Shown in pieces: positions 54,743 through 63,999 of a stretch of 64,000 nucleotides of DNA. Both the position numbers and the translations under genes were made by a program. The notes beneath the pieces were generated by a model, which worked only from the letters and a program-made list of their open reading frames with translations, did no database searches and was not told the origin of the DNA. Source of the DNA: JBEKCP01 sp049509515 (GTDB lineage: Bacteria; Planctomycetota; Planctomycetia; Pirellulales; Thermoguttaceae). The stretch's first letter is position 1. Each line of letters opens with the position of its first letter. Where the stretch lies: the NCBI GenBank assembly GCA_049509515.1, contig JBEKZV010000025.1, positions 4,093 through 68,092 of the forward strand, given 5' to 3'.

Positions 54743-55942
54743 TCAGCGGGAACAAAGCTCACGGATCACGCTCACGACGTACTGCCATTCTTCTTCGCGC
54801 ATTGCGGGGAACAGGGGCAGGCTGACGTTTCGCAGCCACTCGCGGCTTGCCGCGGGAAAGTGCCCGGGCTCCCAGCCGAAGGTTCGCTCATAGTAGGGGT
54901 GCAGGTGCAGCGGCCGCCAGTGTACCGAAACGCTCACGCCGCGCTCGCGCAGCCGCTCGACCACGGCGCCGCGGTCCATGGGGAGCATGTCCAGCCGCAA
55001 GCGCAGAATGAACAGGTGCCAGGCGTGGATGCGGTCGACCGGCCAGGGCGGCAGTTCCACGGCCTCCACGGCGGCCAGGGCCGCGGAGTAGTGCCGCGCG
55101 ATTGCTTCCCGCCGGCTGCGGAACGCCTCGGCCCGCTCGAGCTGCCCCAGCCCCAGCGCGGCGGCGAGATCCGTCAGATTGTACTTGTAGCCCGGAGCCA
55201 CGATGCGATAGTCCCAGCTTCCGCCCTTGGAGAAGCGATTCCAGGCGTCGTGCGACAGGCCGTGCAGCGACATTTGCCGCATGCGCTCGGCCAGGGCGGC
55301 GTCGGCGGTCACGGCCATGCCGCCCTCGCCGGTGGTGATGGTCTTGTTGGCGTAGAACGAGAAGCAGGTCACGGCCGCCGTGTCCTCGCCCGAGCGCCGC
55401 CAGGGCGCGTCGGGGCCGGAGCGATAGGCGGCCGGGAAGGCGTGGGCGGCGTCCTCCACGATCCACAGACCGTGCCGCGCCGCCAGCGCAGAGACGGCCG
55501 CGACGTCCAGCATCAGTCCGCCCACGTGTACGGGCATGATTCCCACCACCTGCAACCCGGGATCCAGCGGCAGCCGGCCGGCGCGCAGGTCGGCCAGCTT
55601 CCGTTGGGCATCCTCGAGGTCCATGTTGAGCGTCGCCGGATCGCAGTCCACCAGCAGCGGGACCGCCCCGCGGTAGCGGACCACCTCGGCCGTGGCGGCG
55701 AAGGTCATCGTGGGCACCAACACCGCCTGGCCCGGCCGCAAGCCCAAAGCCTCCACGGCCAGGTGCAGGGCCGCGGTGCCGGAATTCACCGCCACCGCGT
55801 GCCGGGCGCCGACCGCCCGGGCGAAGCGCGACTCGAACTCCCTGGTCCGCGGCCCGGTCGTCAGCCAACCGCTCCGCAGGCATGCCACGACCTCCGCGAT
55901 CTCCGCTTCGCTGATCGAGGGGCGAAAGAAGGGGACTTCCAT
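54743..55942 (-). CDS. DegT/DnrJ/EryC1-family PLP aminotransferase (first)
   Basis: 399 aa from ATG 55942. VPFFRPSISEAEIAEVVACL, GARHAVAVNSGTAALHLAV, IVEDAAHAFPAAY and the Schiff-base lysine segment CFSFYANKTITTGEGGMAVT are standard, and it ends WRPLHLHPYYERTFGWEPG. These enzymes aminate 3- or 4-keto NDP-sugars. With rmlA/rmlB supplying dTDP-4-keto-6-deoxyglucose, or a uronate-derived keto sugar, it could give an amino sugar. It overlaps or abuts the phosphoglycosyl transferase (stop 55953). Confidence 0.93.
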   Translation of the reverse strand: MEVPFFRPSISEAEIAEVVACLRSGWLTTGPRTREFESRFARAVGARHAVAVNSGTAALHLAVEALGLRPGQAVLVPTMTFAATAEVVRYRGAVPLLVDCDPATLNMDLEDAQRKLADLRAGRLPLDPGLQVVGIMPVHVGGLMLDVAAVSALAARHGLWIVEDAAHAFPAAYRSGPDAPWRRSGEDTAAVTCFSFYANKTITTGEGGMAVTADAALAERMRQMSLHGLSHDAWNRFSKGGSWDYRIVAPGYKYNLTDLAAALGLGQLERAEAFRSRREAIARHYSAALAAVEAVELPPWPVDRIHAWHLFILRLRLDMLPMDRGAVVERLRERGVSVSVHWRPLHLHPYYERTFGWEPGHFPAASREWLRNVSLPLFPAMREEEWQYVVSVIRELCSR

Positions 55943-55952
55943 GGGCGGGGTC

Positions 55953-56624
55953 TCACGCGCGCCGGTCAAACGGGTCTCCCATCGAGGCGTTGCAGCGGGT
56001 TCCCTGCTCCGAGCCGGAAAAATCCGCTCGTGCGGGGGTCCTCAGCAGCGAGAACAGGGTCTTGCACAGGATGCAAACGTCCAGCCCGAGCGACGACTGC
56101 CGCGCATACTGCTTCCCCAGCCGCACCTTCTCGGGGAGCACGCGGGTGAGGTATTCCCGCTCCGGATCGGCGGCCCGCCCGAGGATCTCCGCCTCGTGGC
56201 GATACTTGATCGAGGCCAGGTCGGTGATGCCGGGCCGCACGCGGAGGATCTCTTCGTAGTCGCTGCGGAAGAGCTCGACGTAGCGGGGGATTTCGGGTCG
56301 CGGGCCGACGAGGCTCATCTCGCCCTTGAGCACGTTGAGGAGTTGCGGCACCTCGTCGAGCTTCGTGGCGCGGAGGAATCGCCCGACGCGCGTGATGCGC
56401 GGGTCGCGGCCGAACGTGATCGGACCGCCCTGGCGGGGCGCGTCCTCGACCATGGTGCGAAACTTGTAAATGCCGAAGGGGCGGAAACCGCGCCCCATCC
56501 GCTCCTGGCGGAAGAACACCGGGCCGCGCGACGTGCCCTTGACCAACGCCGCGAGCAACAGCAACAGCGGGCTCGCCACCAGCAGCCCGAGCGCCGACAC
56601 GAGCAGGTCCACCGAGCGCTTCAC
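55953..56624 (-). CDS. Monotopic phosphoglycosyl transferase (initiating sugar transferase)
   Basis: 223 aa from GTG 56624, overlapping the second DegT gene stop (GTGA). A re-entrant hydrophobic segment LLVSALGLLVASPLLLLLAA is followed by GPVFFRQERMGRGFRPFGIY, KFRTM, the catalytic D-E pair in RATKLDEVPQLLNVL, GEMSLVGPRPEIPRYV and RVRPGITDLASIKYRHEAEI. This is the PglC/WcaJ-type core without the extra N-terminal helices of WbaP. It starts a glycan on undecaprenyl phosphate in the inner membrane. Confidence 0.95.
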   Translation of the reverse strand: MKRSVDLLVSALGLLVASPLLLLLAALVKGTSRGPVFFRQERMGRGFRPFGIYKFRTMVEDAPRQGGPITFGRDPRITRVGRFLRATKLDEVPQLLNVLKGEMSLVGPRPEIPRYVELFRSDYEEILRVRPGITDLASIKYRHEAEILGRAADPEREYLTRVLPEKVRLGKQYARQSSLGLDVCILCKTLFSLLRTPARADFSGSEQGTRCNASMGDPFDRRA

Positions 56625-57814
56625 CGGCCGCCCCCTTCCACCGGCCGCGCATGCCGGCGGAGGAAGTCGACGGTCTGCTGTGCGATCGCCTGGGTCACCC
56701 GCAGGTGCGTCGGGAGGTTGATCACCTCGGCGGCGGCCGCCTCGGCCTGCGGGCACGTGCCCGCGGCGTAGCCGAAGTCCGCCATGCGCGTTCCCGCGGG
56801 GTGCAGCGGCAACTCGAACCACGAGCCGATCTCCAGCCTTTGCCGGGCCCCCAGCGCCAACACTTCCGCCTTGTTGGCCACGCGAACCGGATAGCGCAGC
56901 AACGGCCAGCCCTCTTCCGGAACGCCGGGCACGGCGGCGAAGCCGATGCGGGGAAGCTCCCGCCGGTAGAAGGCCGTGAGCCGCATTCGCTGCCGCAGAT
57001 TATCTTCGATCCGCGCCATTTCCCGCAAGCCCTGGCGGGCCTGGCACGCGGCCATGCGCGACAAGTATCCCGCCGGCCGCACCCCGCGGTACTCCTCCCG
57101 CGCGGAGCTGCCGATCACCAGCCCCAGGCGGGCGGCGGCCCGGTACAGGCCGGTCATGCGGGCCGCGGTCCCGGGCCGCACGAGGAACCGGAAGGCCAGG
57201 AGCTGCCCGCCAAGCCACAGGCTCTTGAGCCGGCCGGGCGACGCGGCCTCTTCGCGGATGATCCGCTCGACGCGCTCGGCAAGCGCCGCATCGTTGACCA
57301 GCAGGATCCCGCCCAGCCCCGTGGAGAACGGCTTGTTCCATTGCCCGGACATGAAGGCCAACGCGCCGAACGTCCCGCACAGCCGGCCGTCGACGCGGGC
57401 GCCGAAGACGTGGCAGCAGTCCTCGATCAGGGGAATGCCCCGGGCGGCGGCCCAACGTCCGACGGCGGCCATGTCGGCCGGGATGCCGTAGGTGTGCTGG
57501 ACGACCAGGGCCGCGACGCCGCCGGTCGTCGCGCGGTCCAAGAGCGCCGGATCGAGGTTGTAGGTCCGCGGGTCGATGTCCACGTAGACGGGGTGCAAGC
57601 CGGCGTACTGGGCGGCCGAGGGAACCACGACGCAGGTATAGCCGGGCATGAGCACCTTGGAGCCCGGGGGCAGGCCCAGGGCGCGGAGCCCGACGTACAG
57701 GCCGACCCGCCCCTTGGCCAGCAGGAAGCAGCGGCCGCCGCCGAAAAACGTTTCAATGGCCCGGCAGAAGCCGGCGGCGGGCGGGTCGGCCGTTCTCCGT
57801 TGTTCTGGCTTCAT
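56621..57814 (-). CDS. DegT/DnrJ-family aminotransferase (second, divergent)
   Basis: 397 aa. GGGRCFLLAKGRVGLYVGLR near the start, VLMPGYTCVVVPSAAQYAGL, LVVQHTYGIPADMAAVG, IPLIEDCCHVFGARVDGR and the lysine segment AFMSGQWNKPFSTGLGGILL mark a DegT fold. It is more divergent from the StrS consensus than the first DegT gene, so amination of an unusual sugar or a regulatory variant is possible. It overlaps the phosphoglycosyl transferase by four bases and follows the hexapeptide acyltransferase by 66 bp. Confidence 0.88.
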   Translation of the reverse strand: MKPEQRRTADPPAAGFCRAIETFFGGGRCFLLAKGRVGLYVGLRALGLPPGSKVLMPGYTCVVVPSAAQYAGLHPVYVDIDPRTYNLDPALLDRATTGGVAALVVQHTYGIPADMAAVGRWAAARGIPLIEDCCHVFGARVDGRLCGTFGALAFMSGQWNKPFSTGLGGILLVNDAALAERVERIIREEAASPGRLKSLWLGGQLLAFRFLVRPGTAARMTGLYRAAARLGLVIGSSAREEYRGVRPAGYLSRMAACQARQGLREMARIEDNLRQRMRLTAFYRRELPRIGFAAVPGVPEEGWPLLRYPVRVANKAEVLALGARQRLEIGSWFELPLHPAGTRMADFGYAAGTCPQAEAAAAEVINLPTHLRVTQAIAQQTVDFLRRHARPVEGGGR

Positions 57815-57880
57815 GCGGTGCGGCGGGACTCCATGAGCACGAGGACGTGCCGTTTCCGAGTTCTCTTCGTAAGCCGATCC

Positions 57881-58387
57881 TTAGGGAGGCCCCTTGGGCG
57901 GGGCGACGATCACCCGGGCCGGAACGGCCGCGGCAGTCGAGCCGTCGGGGAGCGACTGGTGCACCAGCGCGCCGGCGCTTACGGTACAGTTCCGGCCGAT
58001 GACGATCCCATTCTTGCCCGAGATCACGATGGCCCGCATACCCACGTAGGTGCCCTCTTGAATGACGATACTCGTATGCCCCTGCTGGGTGCCGTGGACG
58101 GCGAAGTAGCACCCGTAAGAGATCTGCACGTTGTCTTCGATCGTCGTCTTGCCGGGATCGACGTCGTCGAGATAGCATCGCATGCCGATGAAGACGTGCC
58201 GGCCGATCTTGAAGCCGATCAAGCGGTACAGGAGGATCCGCAGGCAGTTGAAGGGGATGCTGGGGATGATTACCACGTTGAGGAACTTGCGCCACGGCTT
58301 CCAGAGGAGGAGCCACAGGGGGTGCTCGGCGTAGTAGGGGACGGGCCGGCGGCGGAGCTTGTAATACGCTTTCAGGAGGATGCTCAT
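57881..58387 (-). CDS. Left-handed beta-helix (hexapeptide) acyltransferase
   Basis: 168 aa. An N-terminal helix LRILLYRLIGFKIGRHVF leads into hexapeptide-type rungs (TTIEDNVQISYGCYF, TSIVIQEGTYVGMRAIVISG, KNGIVIGRNCTVSAGALVHQ) and ends ARVIVAPPK. LbH acetyltransferases of the WbbJ/NeuD/maltose-acetyltransferase kind O- or N-acetylate sugars using acetyl-CoA; the exact target is unknown. It lies between the second DegT and the GT2 gene within the glycan cluster. Confidence 0.9.
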   Translation of the reverse strand: MSILLKAYYKLRRRPVPYYAEHPLWLLLWKPWRKFLNVVIIPSIPFNCLRILLYRLIGFKIGRHVFIGMRCYLDDVDPGKTTIEDNVQISYGCYFAVHGTQQGHTSIVIQEGTYVGMRAIVISGKNGIVIGRNCTVSAGALVHQSLPDGSTAAAVPARVIVAPPKGPP

Positions 58388-58423
58388 GGCGATGCGTCGC
58401 TGGAAGTCATGCGGGCGGGCGCG

Positions 58424-59467
58424 TCATCGGGAAAGCGGGACGTTCGCGGCATTCTTGGCGAGGTTTCTGCGGAGCACGAAGACATCGAGCAGCCCCTTCA
58501 AGAATCCCAGACCATGACTCAAGTGGAGCGTGGGGAAGATCACCAGCAGCGCCAGCCCGCAACGCGGGCCGTGGCGCACCGCGGCCGCCGCCGAAAACAG
58601 CACGAGCGGCACCGCGTAAGCGCAGAGGATGGCGGCCAGCAGCCAGCGCGCCGGCGGGAGCCACGCAGCCAGGGCCGCCGCGACCAGCAGGCTCAACACG
58701 AAGGCCGGCGTCACGATCTGCCGCGACGTCACGCGGCTCCGCGACTTCCAAATCACCAGGGGGTTGTAGTAGCCGTACTGGAAGTACATCCGCGCCAGCT
58801 TCCGCAGCGAATCCCGGGCGCGGCCGTACACGACGACCTCGGGCACCAGCAGGATCCGCCCTCCCTGCCGCGTGAGCCGGCGATTCAGCTCGATGTCCTG
58901 GTTGCGCACCAGCGCCTCGTCGAACGTGCCGATCCGCTGGAAGACCTCGCGGCGGTAGCAGCCGAACGCGACGGTGTCGACCCACCGCGGCTCGGTCGCG
59001 CCGATACGGTAGTAGGCGTTGCCGATGCCGAACGGATGGCAGACGGCCAGGGCGACCGCCCGCGCCACGGCCGTCGAGTTGGCCGGCCGGAAGATCAGCA
59101 CTCCGCCGACGTTGTCCGCCCCGCTCCGCTGGAGCCACGCCACCGACAGCGGTATGTAGTTCCCGGCGTATTCGTAGTGGGCGTCCATCCGCATGACGAC
59201 GTCCCCCGCGGCGGCGGCGAGTCCGATGTTCAGGGCCGCGGGCGTGATCCGCCGGGGATTGTCCAACAGGCGAATGAACGGATACTGGTCTGCGTACCGG
59301 GCGACCGTCGCGCGGGTGCCGTCGTCGCTCATCCCGTCGACCACCAGCACCTCCAGGCGGTCCTTGGGATACTCGTTGCGCACGATCGATTCGAGGCAGG
59401 GGGCGATCCAATCCCCCTCGTTGCGACAGGGGACGATCACCGAGACTCGGGGCGATTCGGCGGTCAT
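58424..59467 (-). CDS. Family 2 glycosyltransferase (ExoA-like) with C-terminal membrane helices
   Basis: 347 aa. VSVIVPCRNEGDWIAPCLES, VLVVDGMSDDGTRATVARYA and the DxD-type MRMDAHYEYAGNYI are GT-A fold motifs. RNQDIELNRRLTRQGGRILL is the conserved ED-type motif before the catalytic base. The last ~130 residues hold three membrane helices, as in ExoA of succinoglycan synthesis. It adds a sugar to a lipid-linked intermediate on the cytoplasmic face. Confidence 0.93.
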   Translation of the reverse strand: MTAESPRVSVIVPCRNEGDWIAPCLESIVRNEYPKDRLEVLVVDGMSDDGTRATVARYADQYPFIRLLDNPRRITPAALNIGLAAAAGDVVMRMDAHYEYAGNYIPLSVAWLQRSGADNVGGVLIFRPANSTAVARAVALAVCHPFGIGNAYYRIGATEPRWVDTVAFGCYRREVFQRIGTFDEALVRNQDIELNRRLTRQGGRILLVPEVVVYGRARDSLRKLARMYFQYGYYNPLVIWKSRSRVTSRQIVTPAFVLSLLVAAALAAWLPPARWLLAAILCAYAVPLVLFSAAAAVRHGPRCGLALLVIFPTLHLSHGLGFLKGLLDVFVLRRNLAKNAANVPLSR

Positions 59468-59492
59468 TGGGGATCTCGCGCGGGCGCCGCGG

Positions 59493-60482
59493 TCAGCGGC
59501 CCGCCAAACCGTATACCTGCTCGTAAATGCCCAGCAACTGCCGGGCGGTGGAGGCGAGCTCCATGGGCTCGACGTGCCGGCGGAGGTTCGCGGGGCCCTG
59601 GTGCTCGAGGGCCAGCCGCAGGCATTCGGCCAGGGCGTCCGGCTCGGGGGCCGTCACAAAACAATTCGGCTCCACGGCCGCAATGGCGGCCAGGTCGCCG
59701 ACGTCGGTGCTGACGAACGGGACGTTGCACGCCAGCCCTTCCTTGATGATATTGGGCCAGCCCTCGTGCGTCGAGGTCAAGAGCACCACGTTGGCGGCGT
59801 TGACCCACAGCGGCACGCGCTCGTGGGGCACCCCGGTGAGGAACTTGATCTGGGCGCCCGGGAGGCTGGTTTGCAGGCGGGCGAAGGCCGCCCGGGCCAG
59901 CGGGAAACGCTTGACCGCCTTGGAATCGCCGTGCAGGGAGGAAAACAGGACCCACGGCGAGGCGTCGCCGCCGCAGCCCAGTTGCTGCCGGGCCGCCATG
60001 CGGTCCATGGGCCGGAACTCCGCCAGATCGATGCCGCTGGGGAGCACGTGTACCTGGACCGCCGGGCAGAAGCCCAGGACCATCTCCCGCATCCTCCGCG
60101 ACACGACGACAACGTGCCCGCAGCGCCGCACGGCGAATCGCGTGAAGAACTGGGACATCAGGCCGTGTGCCCGCATGAGCGGGTTGCCCACTTCCTGCCC
60201 CATCAGGTCGCTGCCGCGGAGCGTGATGAGCCTGGCCACCCGGGCGAACGAGGCGGCCACCCCGCAGGCGGAGCCGTACTGCGCGTGCACCAGGTCGAAA
60301 TCGCGGCTCAGGGCGCGCACCGTGCGGATGGCGCGGGGCAGCCCGAAGACGCTCCGCAGGTTCCCCATGTAGTGCAACGTGACGTCGGCCCCCAGGGCGC
60401 GCAACTGGTCGAAGAGGATCTGCATGAACACCCCGGAAGACACCACCTCGGGCGCGAAATTATGGATCCACAGAATGCGCAT
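59493..60482 (-). CDS. Family 4 glycosyltransferase
   Basis: 329 aa GT-B fold protein. MRILWIHNFAPEVVSSGVFM, FDLVHAQYGSACGVAASFAR, ITLRGSDLMGQEVGN, HVLPSGIDLAEFRPMD and the donor-binding segment LLTSTHEGWPNIIKEGLACN with the E-x7-E signature are all GT4 features. It is retaining with respect to the NDP-sugar donor. It lies 25 bp upstream of the GT2 gene on the same strand and follows the asparagine-synthase-like gene by 21 bp. Confidence 0.93.
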   Translation of the reverse strand: MRILWIHNFAPEVVSSGVFMQILFDQLRALGADVTLHYMGNLRSVFGLPRAIRTVRALSRDFDLVHAQYGSACGVAASFARVARLITLRGSDLMGQEVGNPLMRAHGLMSQFFTRFAVRRCGHVVVVSRRMREMVLGFCPAVQVHVLPSGIDLAEFRPMDRMAARQQLGCGGDASPWVLFSSLHGDSKAVKRFPLARAAFARLQTSLPGAQIKFLTGVPHERVPLWVNAANVVLLTSTHEGWPNIIKEGLACNVPFVSTDVGDLAAIAAVEPNCFVTAPEPDALAECLRLALEHQGPANLRRHVEPMELASTARQLLGIYEQVYGLAGR

Positions 60483-60503
60483 GCCGGCTAATCCAAGGGC
60501 CCA

Positions 60504-62408
60504 TCATAGAGACGGTTTCCAACAGCGAAGCCAGCGATCCAGGCTCCAGAGGAGATAGACCTGCTGGTAGATCATGTAGCGGCTCCAGCGCGAGCGGTCC
60601 CACTGTTGCGAGACGAAGGCCTCGAGCAGGGGCGTCAGGTACGCGGAGTTGAAGAACTGCGGAATGCACGAATCCCGGCCGCACAGCAGCGCGTGGACCT
60701 CGCGGCGCTCGGCCGGCGACAGGACCCGGTCGATGGGGATCGCGAAGCCGGTCTTGGGGCGCCGCAGGACCGCCGGCGGCACGTAGCTCCGCAACAGCTC
60801 GCGCAGGAGCAGTTTTCCCGAGCGGCTGCCGCGGTACTTGAGGCGCCGCGGGAGGGTTGCGGCGAAGTCCAGGACCGCTGCGCCCAGGTACGGGACGCGG
60901 ACTTCCAGGCCGTGCGCCGCGCTCATCATGTCGACCTTCCGCAGATAATCGCCGGGGAGGGCATACTTCACGGTGGCGTCGATGAGCTGCCGGCCGTCGC
61001 AGCAACCCGCGGCGCCGTCGGCTCCGAAGCCGGGCACGTAGCCCCGCACGGTTTCCAGGGCGGCGGGCGACAAGACGTCCGCCAGCATGTGCGGATAGAC
61101 GTAACACACGAGGTCTTGCAGCCGCTCGGCGCCCCGCGCGCTTGCCGCGGCCAGGACCCGGCCCGCCTTGCGGGCGAGATCCGGCAGCGGCCCCCCGGCG
61201 CAGCGCGTGACCCAGCGGAGTGCCGCGAGCATGCCGGCGGGCAGCCTCCCCAGCCGCTGGGCAACGTCGGCGTAGTGGAACCGCGGATACCCGCCGAACA
61301 TCTCGTCGCCGCCGTCCCCGCCGATGGCCACCTTGGCATGCTTGCGGATTTCGCGCGACACCAGGAAGGTGGGGATCGCGGAGCTGTCCGCAAACGGCTG
61401 GTCGAAGCGATCCATGATCTGCTGGATCTCGTCGAGCAGGGGTCCGCCGTGGGAGACCTCGATCTCGTGGTGCCGGATGCCGAGATGTTTCGCGACGAGG
61501 CGGGCATAGGGCGATTCGTCGTATGCGGAGTCCTCGAAACGCACCGTGAAGGTTTGCAGGTCCGCGCCGAGCTCCCTGGCCAGCAAGGAAACCAGGAGCG
61601 AGGAATCGACGCCGCCGCTCAACAGCGCGGCGATCGGCACGTCGGCGACGAGGTGCGAGCGGAGGGTTCGGGTCAGGGTCTCCTTGGCCGCCTCGAGCGC
61701 TTCGCCATCGTCCCAGGCGCGTTCCTGCCGCTGCCAGCTCCAGAAGCAGCCTTCGCGGACCGCGCCCGCCGGACCCACGCGCATCCAGTGTCCCGGCGGC
61801 AGCTCCCGCACGTCCTGGAAGAACGTCTTGGGCCCGAGCGGGTAGCCGAAGATGAGGTGGTCGACCAGCGCCTGGCGGTCGAGGCGCCGCGGCGCGCCGG
61901 GGAGGCGGAAGAGGCACTTGATTTCCGAGCCGAAGGCGAAGCCCTCTGCCAGGCGGCAATAGTAGAGCGGCTTGATTCCCACCCGGTCCCGCGCCAGGAA
62001 GAGCGTCTGCTCGCGCGTGTCGAGCACGGCGAAGGCGAACATGCCGTCGAGCCGCGCGAGGCAGTCGGCGCCCCACTGGGCCAGCGCCGCCAGAAGGACC
62101 TCCGTATCGGAGCGCGTGCGGAAGCTGTGGCCGATCTGCACGAGCGTCTCGCGCAGCGCCATGTAGTTGTAGATTTCGCCGTTGAACACGATGACGTATC
62201 GGCCATCCGCGGAGATCATCGGCTGCGCGCCGCCGCCGAGGTCGATGATCGCCAGCCTGGTGTGCCCCAGCCCGCACCGCGCCGCCGGATCCAGCCAGGT
62301 TCCGCAGCCGTCGGGGCCGCGGTGCCGGAGGGATTGCACCATGGATTCCAGCAGGCCGGCAATGCCGGGATTCGGAGCGTCGCCGAGCAGTCCGCAGATG
62401 CCGCACAC
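60504..62408 (-). CDS. asnB: Asparagine-synthase-like glutamine amidotransferase
   Basis: 634 aa. Cys2 of MCGICGLLGD is the Ntn glutaminase nucleophile; SLRHRGPDGCGTW, VFNGEIYNYMALR and RARDRVGIKPLYYC-type text complete the GATase domain. The synthetase domain has the PP-loop AALLSGGVDSSLLVSLLAR and AIGGDGGDEMFGGYPRFHYA. Asparagine itself may be the product, but in surface-polysaccharide clusters such enzymes often amidate uronic acids or other carboxylates. A nucleotide-sugar dehydrogenase in this window could provide the uronate. It lies 7 bp after the membrane-protein gene. Confidence 0.92.
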   Translation of the reverse strand: MCGICGLLGDAPNPGIAGLLESMVQSLRHRGPDGCGTWLDPAARCGLGHTRLAIIDLGGGAQPMISADGRYVIVFNGEIYNYMALRETLVQIGHSFRTRSDTEVLLAALAQWGADCLARLDGMFAFAVLDTREQTLFLARDRVGIKPLYYCRLAEGFAFGSEIKCLFRLPGAPRRLDRQALVDHLIFGYPLGPKTFFQDVRELPPGHWMRVGPAGAVREGCFWSWQRQERAWDDGEALEAAKETLTRTLRSHLVADVPIAALLSGGVDSSLLVSLLARELGADLQTFTVRFEDSAYDESPYARLVAKHLGIRHHEIEVSHGGPLLDEIQQIMDRFDQPFADSSAIPTFLVSREIRKHAKVAIGGDGGDEMFGGYPRFHYADVAQRLGRLPAGMLAALRWVTRCAGGPLPDLARKAGRVLAAASARGAERLQDLVCYVYPHMLADVLSPAALETVRGYVPGFGADGAAGCCDGRQLIDATVKYALPGDYLRKVDMMSAAHGLEVRVPYLGAAVLDFAATLPRRLKYRGSRSGKLLLRELLRSYVPPAVLRRPKTGFAIPIDRVLSPAERREVHALLCGRDSCIPQFFNSAYLTPLLEAFVSQQWDRSRWSRYMIYQQVYLLWSLDRWLRCWKPSL

Positions 62409-62415
62409 GATGGAA

Positions 62416-63999
62416 TTACCTAGGCTTCATCTGGGAGAGTTTGCTTGCAGCCGGCCGGGGCTCACTGTGTTGCCGGTCCGCCTGGGGCTTCGCAGCGACC
62501 GCGTGGCTGCCGGCTTCCCGGTCGGGTCGTGCCGCTACGATCTCGATCCTGTTGTCTTCGAGGACGCGGATCCACAGCATCCTGGCGACGGGCCCCTCGA
62601 CTACATATCCGCGGGCCGACACGGAAATGGCCGGGTCATGCAGACTCCGGTCGAGGCCGACTCCCCGGACACAGTCCGCGAACCCGTGCAGATCGACGAA
62701 AGCCCAGAAGCGTTTGCGCTTCTCGGCGGGCCAGCCGAGCGACAATCGGGCCGTCAGCTCGTAGTCGCGGCAATCGGCGCTGGGCGGCTTGTCGAAATCG
62801 ACCATTGCGACGGTGATCCCCCGCTCGTCGAGCTGCGGCAAGATCCGGGCGGACAAGTCGCTGGCCCGGCGCCGCTCGACAATCCGCGAAAACGACTCAT
62901 CGACCGTGAAATAGGCGGCCAAGAACAGAACGAGGAATACGACGGCGGCCGGCGATCGCCGGCGCACGACGGCGAGCAGGAGGTATACGTTCAGGCACGC
63001 AAGGATGGGCAGCACGGGGAGCCACAAGCGGGTCCCCATCGTGGCGAACGGCGGCCGTTGCAGCATCAACGCGACCGGCGCGATGCCCGCGGCGGCGGCC
63101 GCCAGCAACAGCGCCGGCTTGTACCAGGCGCCCTGGTCGTTCCGGGCGTCGGCCGGCACGGGGTTTCGCGGCCGCAACACCCAGGTGGCGATTGCGGCAC
63201 AGCCCAGGCCGGCGACGACCAGGACAAAACGGTCGACGGTGCCCATGCGATGCAATAGGTCGCCCAGTGCGCCGCGCCACAACAGGCCAGGGAAGGTTCT
63301 GGCGGCACAAAGTAACGGAAGAAAGAGGCCGCGCGACTGGAGAATGTGCTCGGGACGAACCTCCAGCCGGGCGCTCGAGTCGGCGAGTCGCCAGTACACG
63401 AGGTAACCGGCCACCCCGACCGCAAAGAACAATGCCGCCCGGATCAGTCGCCGCGGCTCCAGCAGCGGCGCGGTTCCCGCGGGAACGAGCAAGAGCACCG
63501 TCGTGGCGAACACGGCGGGCAGGGTGTAGTCGGACAGCAGTGCCGCCGGCACGAGCAAAGCCGCGGTTGCCAGCGCGCGGAGAACCGCTACGGGCCGCGC
63601 CGAGGTGACGGCCGCCTCACGAGACTGGATGAGAAAAGCCGCGTACACGAGCAAGGTGGGGACCTGGGCCGCCAACATGGCCGTGACGATGCAATACTGG
63701 GCCGTACAGACCAGCGGCGCGACGGCCAGGCATCCGGCCGCCACGGCGGCGCAACGCAGGTGGGGGAACAGCTTGGTCCACAGGACCATGGCGATCGTTC
63801 CTTCGAGCGTCCAGGCGAGCCAGTGTATCGCAAGACCGGAGTTCCACAGCCAACCGTGGCGGCTCAGGAACACCCACGCGGCCCCGGCGAGAGGCCGATC
63901 GCCCATGAACCGGCGGACGGAGCCGCCGTCGGCCTCGGCCAGGGCGAGCCAGCCATCATCCCAGAACGGGAAGACCAGGTAAGCGGCGGCGGTCATCAC
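62416..63999 (-). CDS. Polytopic membrane protein (possibly cut at the window edge)
   Basis: At least 527 residues; GTG at 63999 and ATG at 63996 are the last possible starts inside the window, and the true start may lie beyond. FPFWDDGWLALAEADGGSV in the first loop has an acidic DD pair as in GT-C-type or related lipid-sugar transferases, and is followed by ten or more transmembrane helices (such as LLVYAAFLIQ, ALFFAVGVAGYLVYW, LILACLNVYLLLAVV) and a C-terminal periplasmic domain. An O-antigen-polymerase-like or GT-C function is possible, neither proven. It is the upstream neighbour of asnB in the glycan cluster. Confidence 0.7.
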   Translation of the reverse strand: MMTAAAYLVFPFWDDGWLALAEADGGSVRRFMGDRPLAGAAWVFLSRHGWLWNSGLAIHWLAWTLEGTIAMVLWTKLFPHLRCAAVAAGCLAVAPLVCTAQYCIVTAMLAAQVPTLLVYAAFLIQSREAAVTSARPVAVLRALATAALLVPAALLSDYTLPAVFATTVLLLVPAGTAPLLEPRRLIRAALFFAVGVAGYLVYWRLADSSARLEVRPEHILQSRGLFLPLLCAARTFPGLLWRGALGDLLHRMGTVDRFVLVVAGLGCAAIATWVLRPRNPVPADARNDQGAWYKPALLLAAAAAGIAPVALMLQRPPFATMGTRLWLPVLPILACLNVYLLLAVVRRRSPAAVVFLVLFLAAYFTVDESFSRIVERRRASDLSARILPQLDERGITVAMVDFDKPPSADCRDYELTARLSLGWPAEKRKRFWAFVDLHGFADCVRGVGLDRSLHDPAISVSARGYVVEGPVARMLWIRVLEDNRIEIVAARPDREAGSHAVAAKPQADRQHSEPRPAASKLSQMKPR

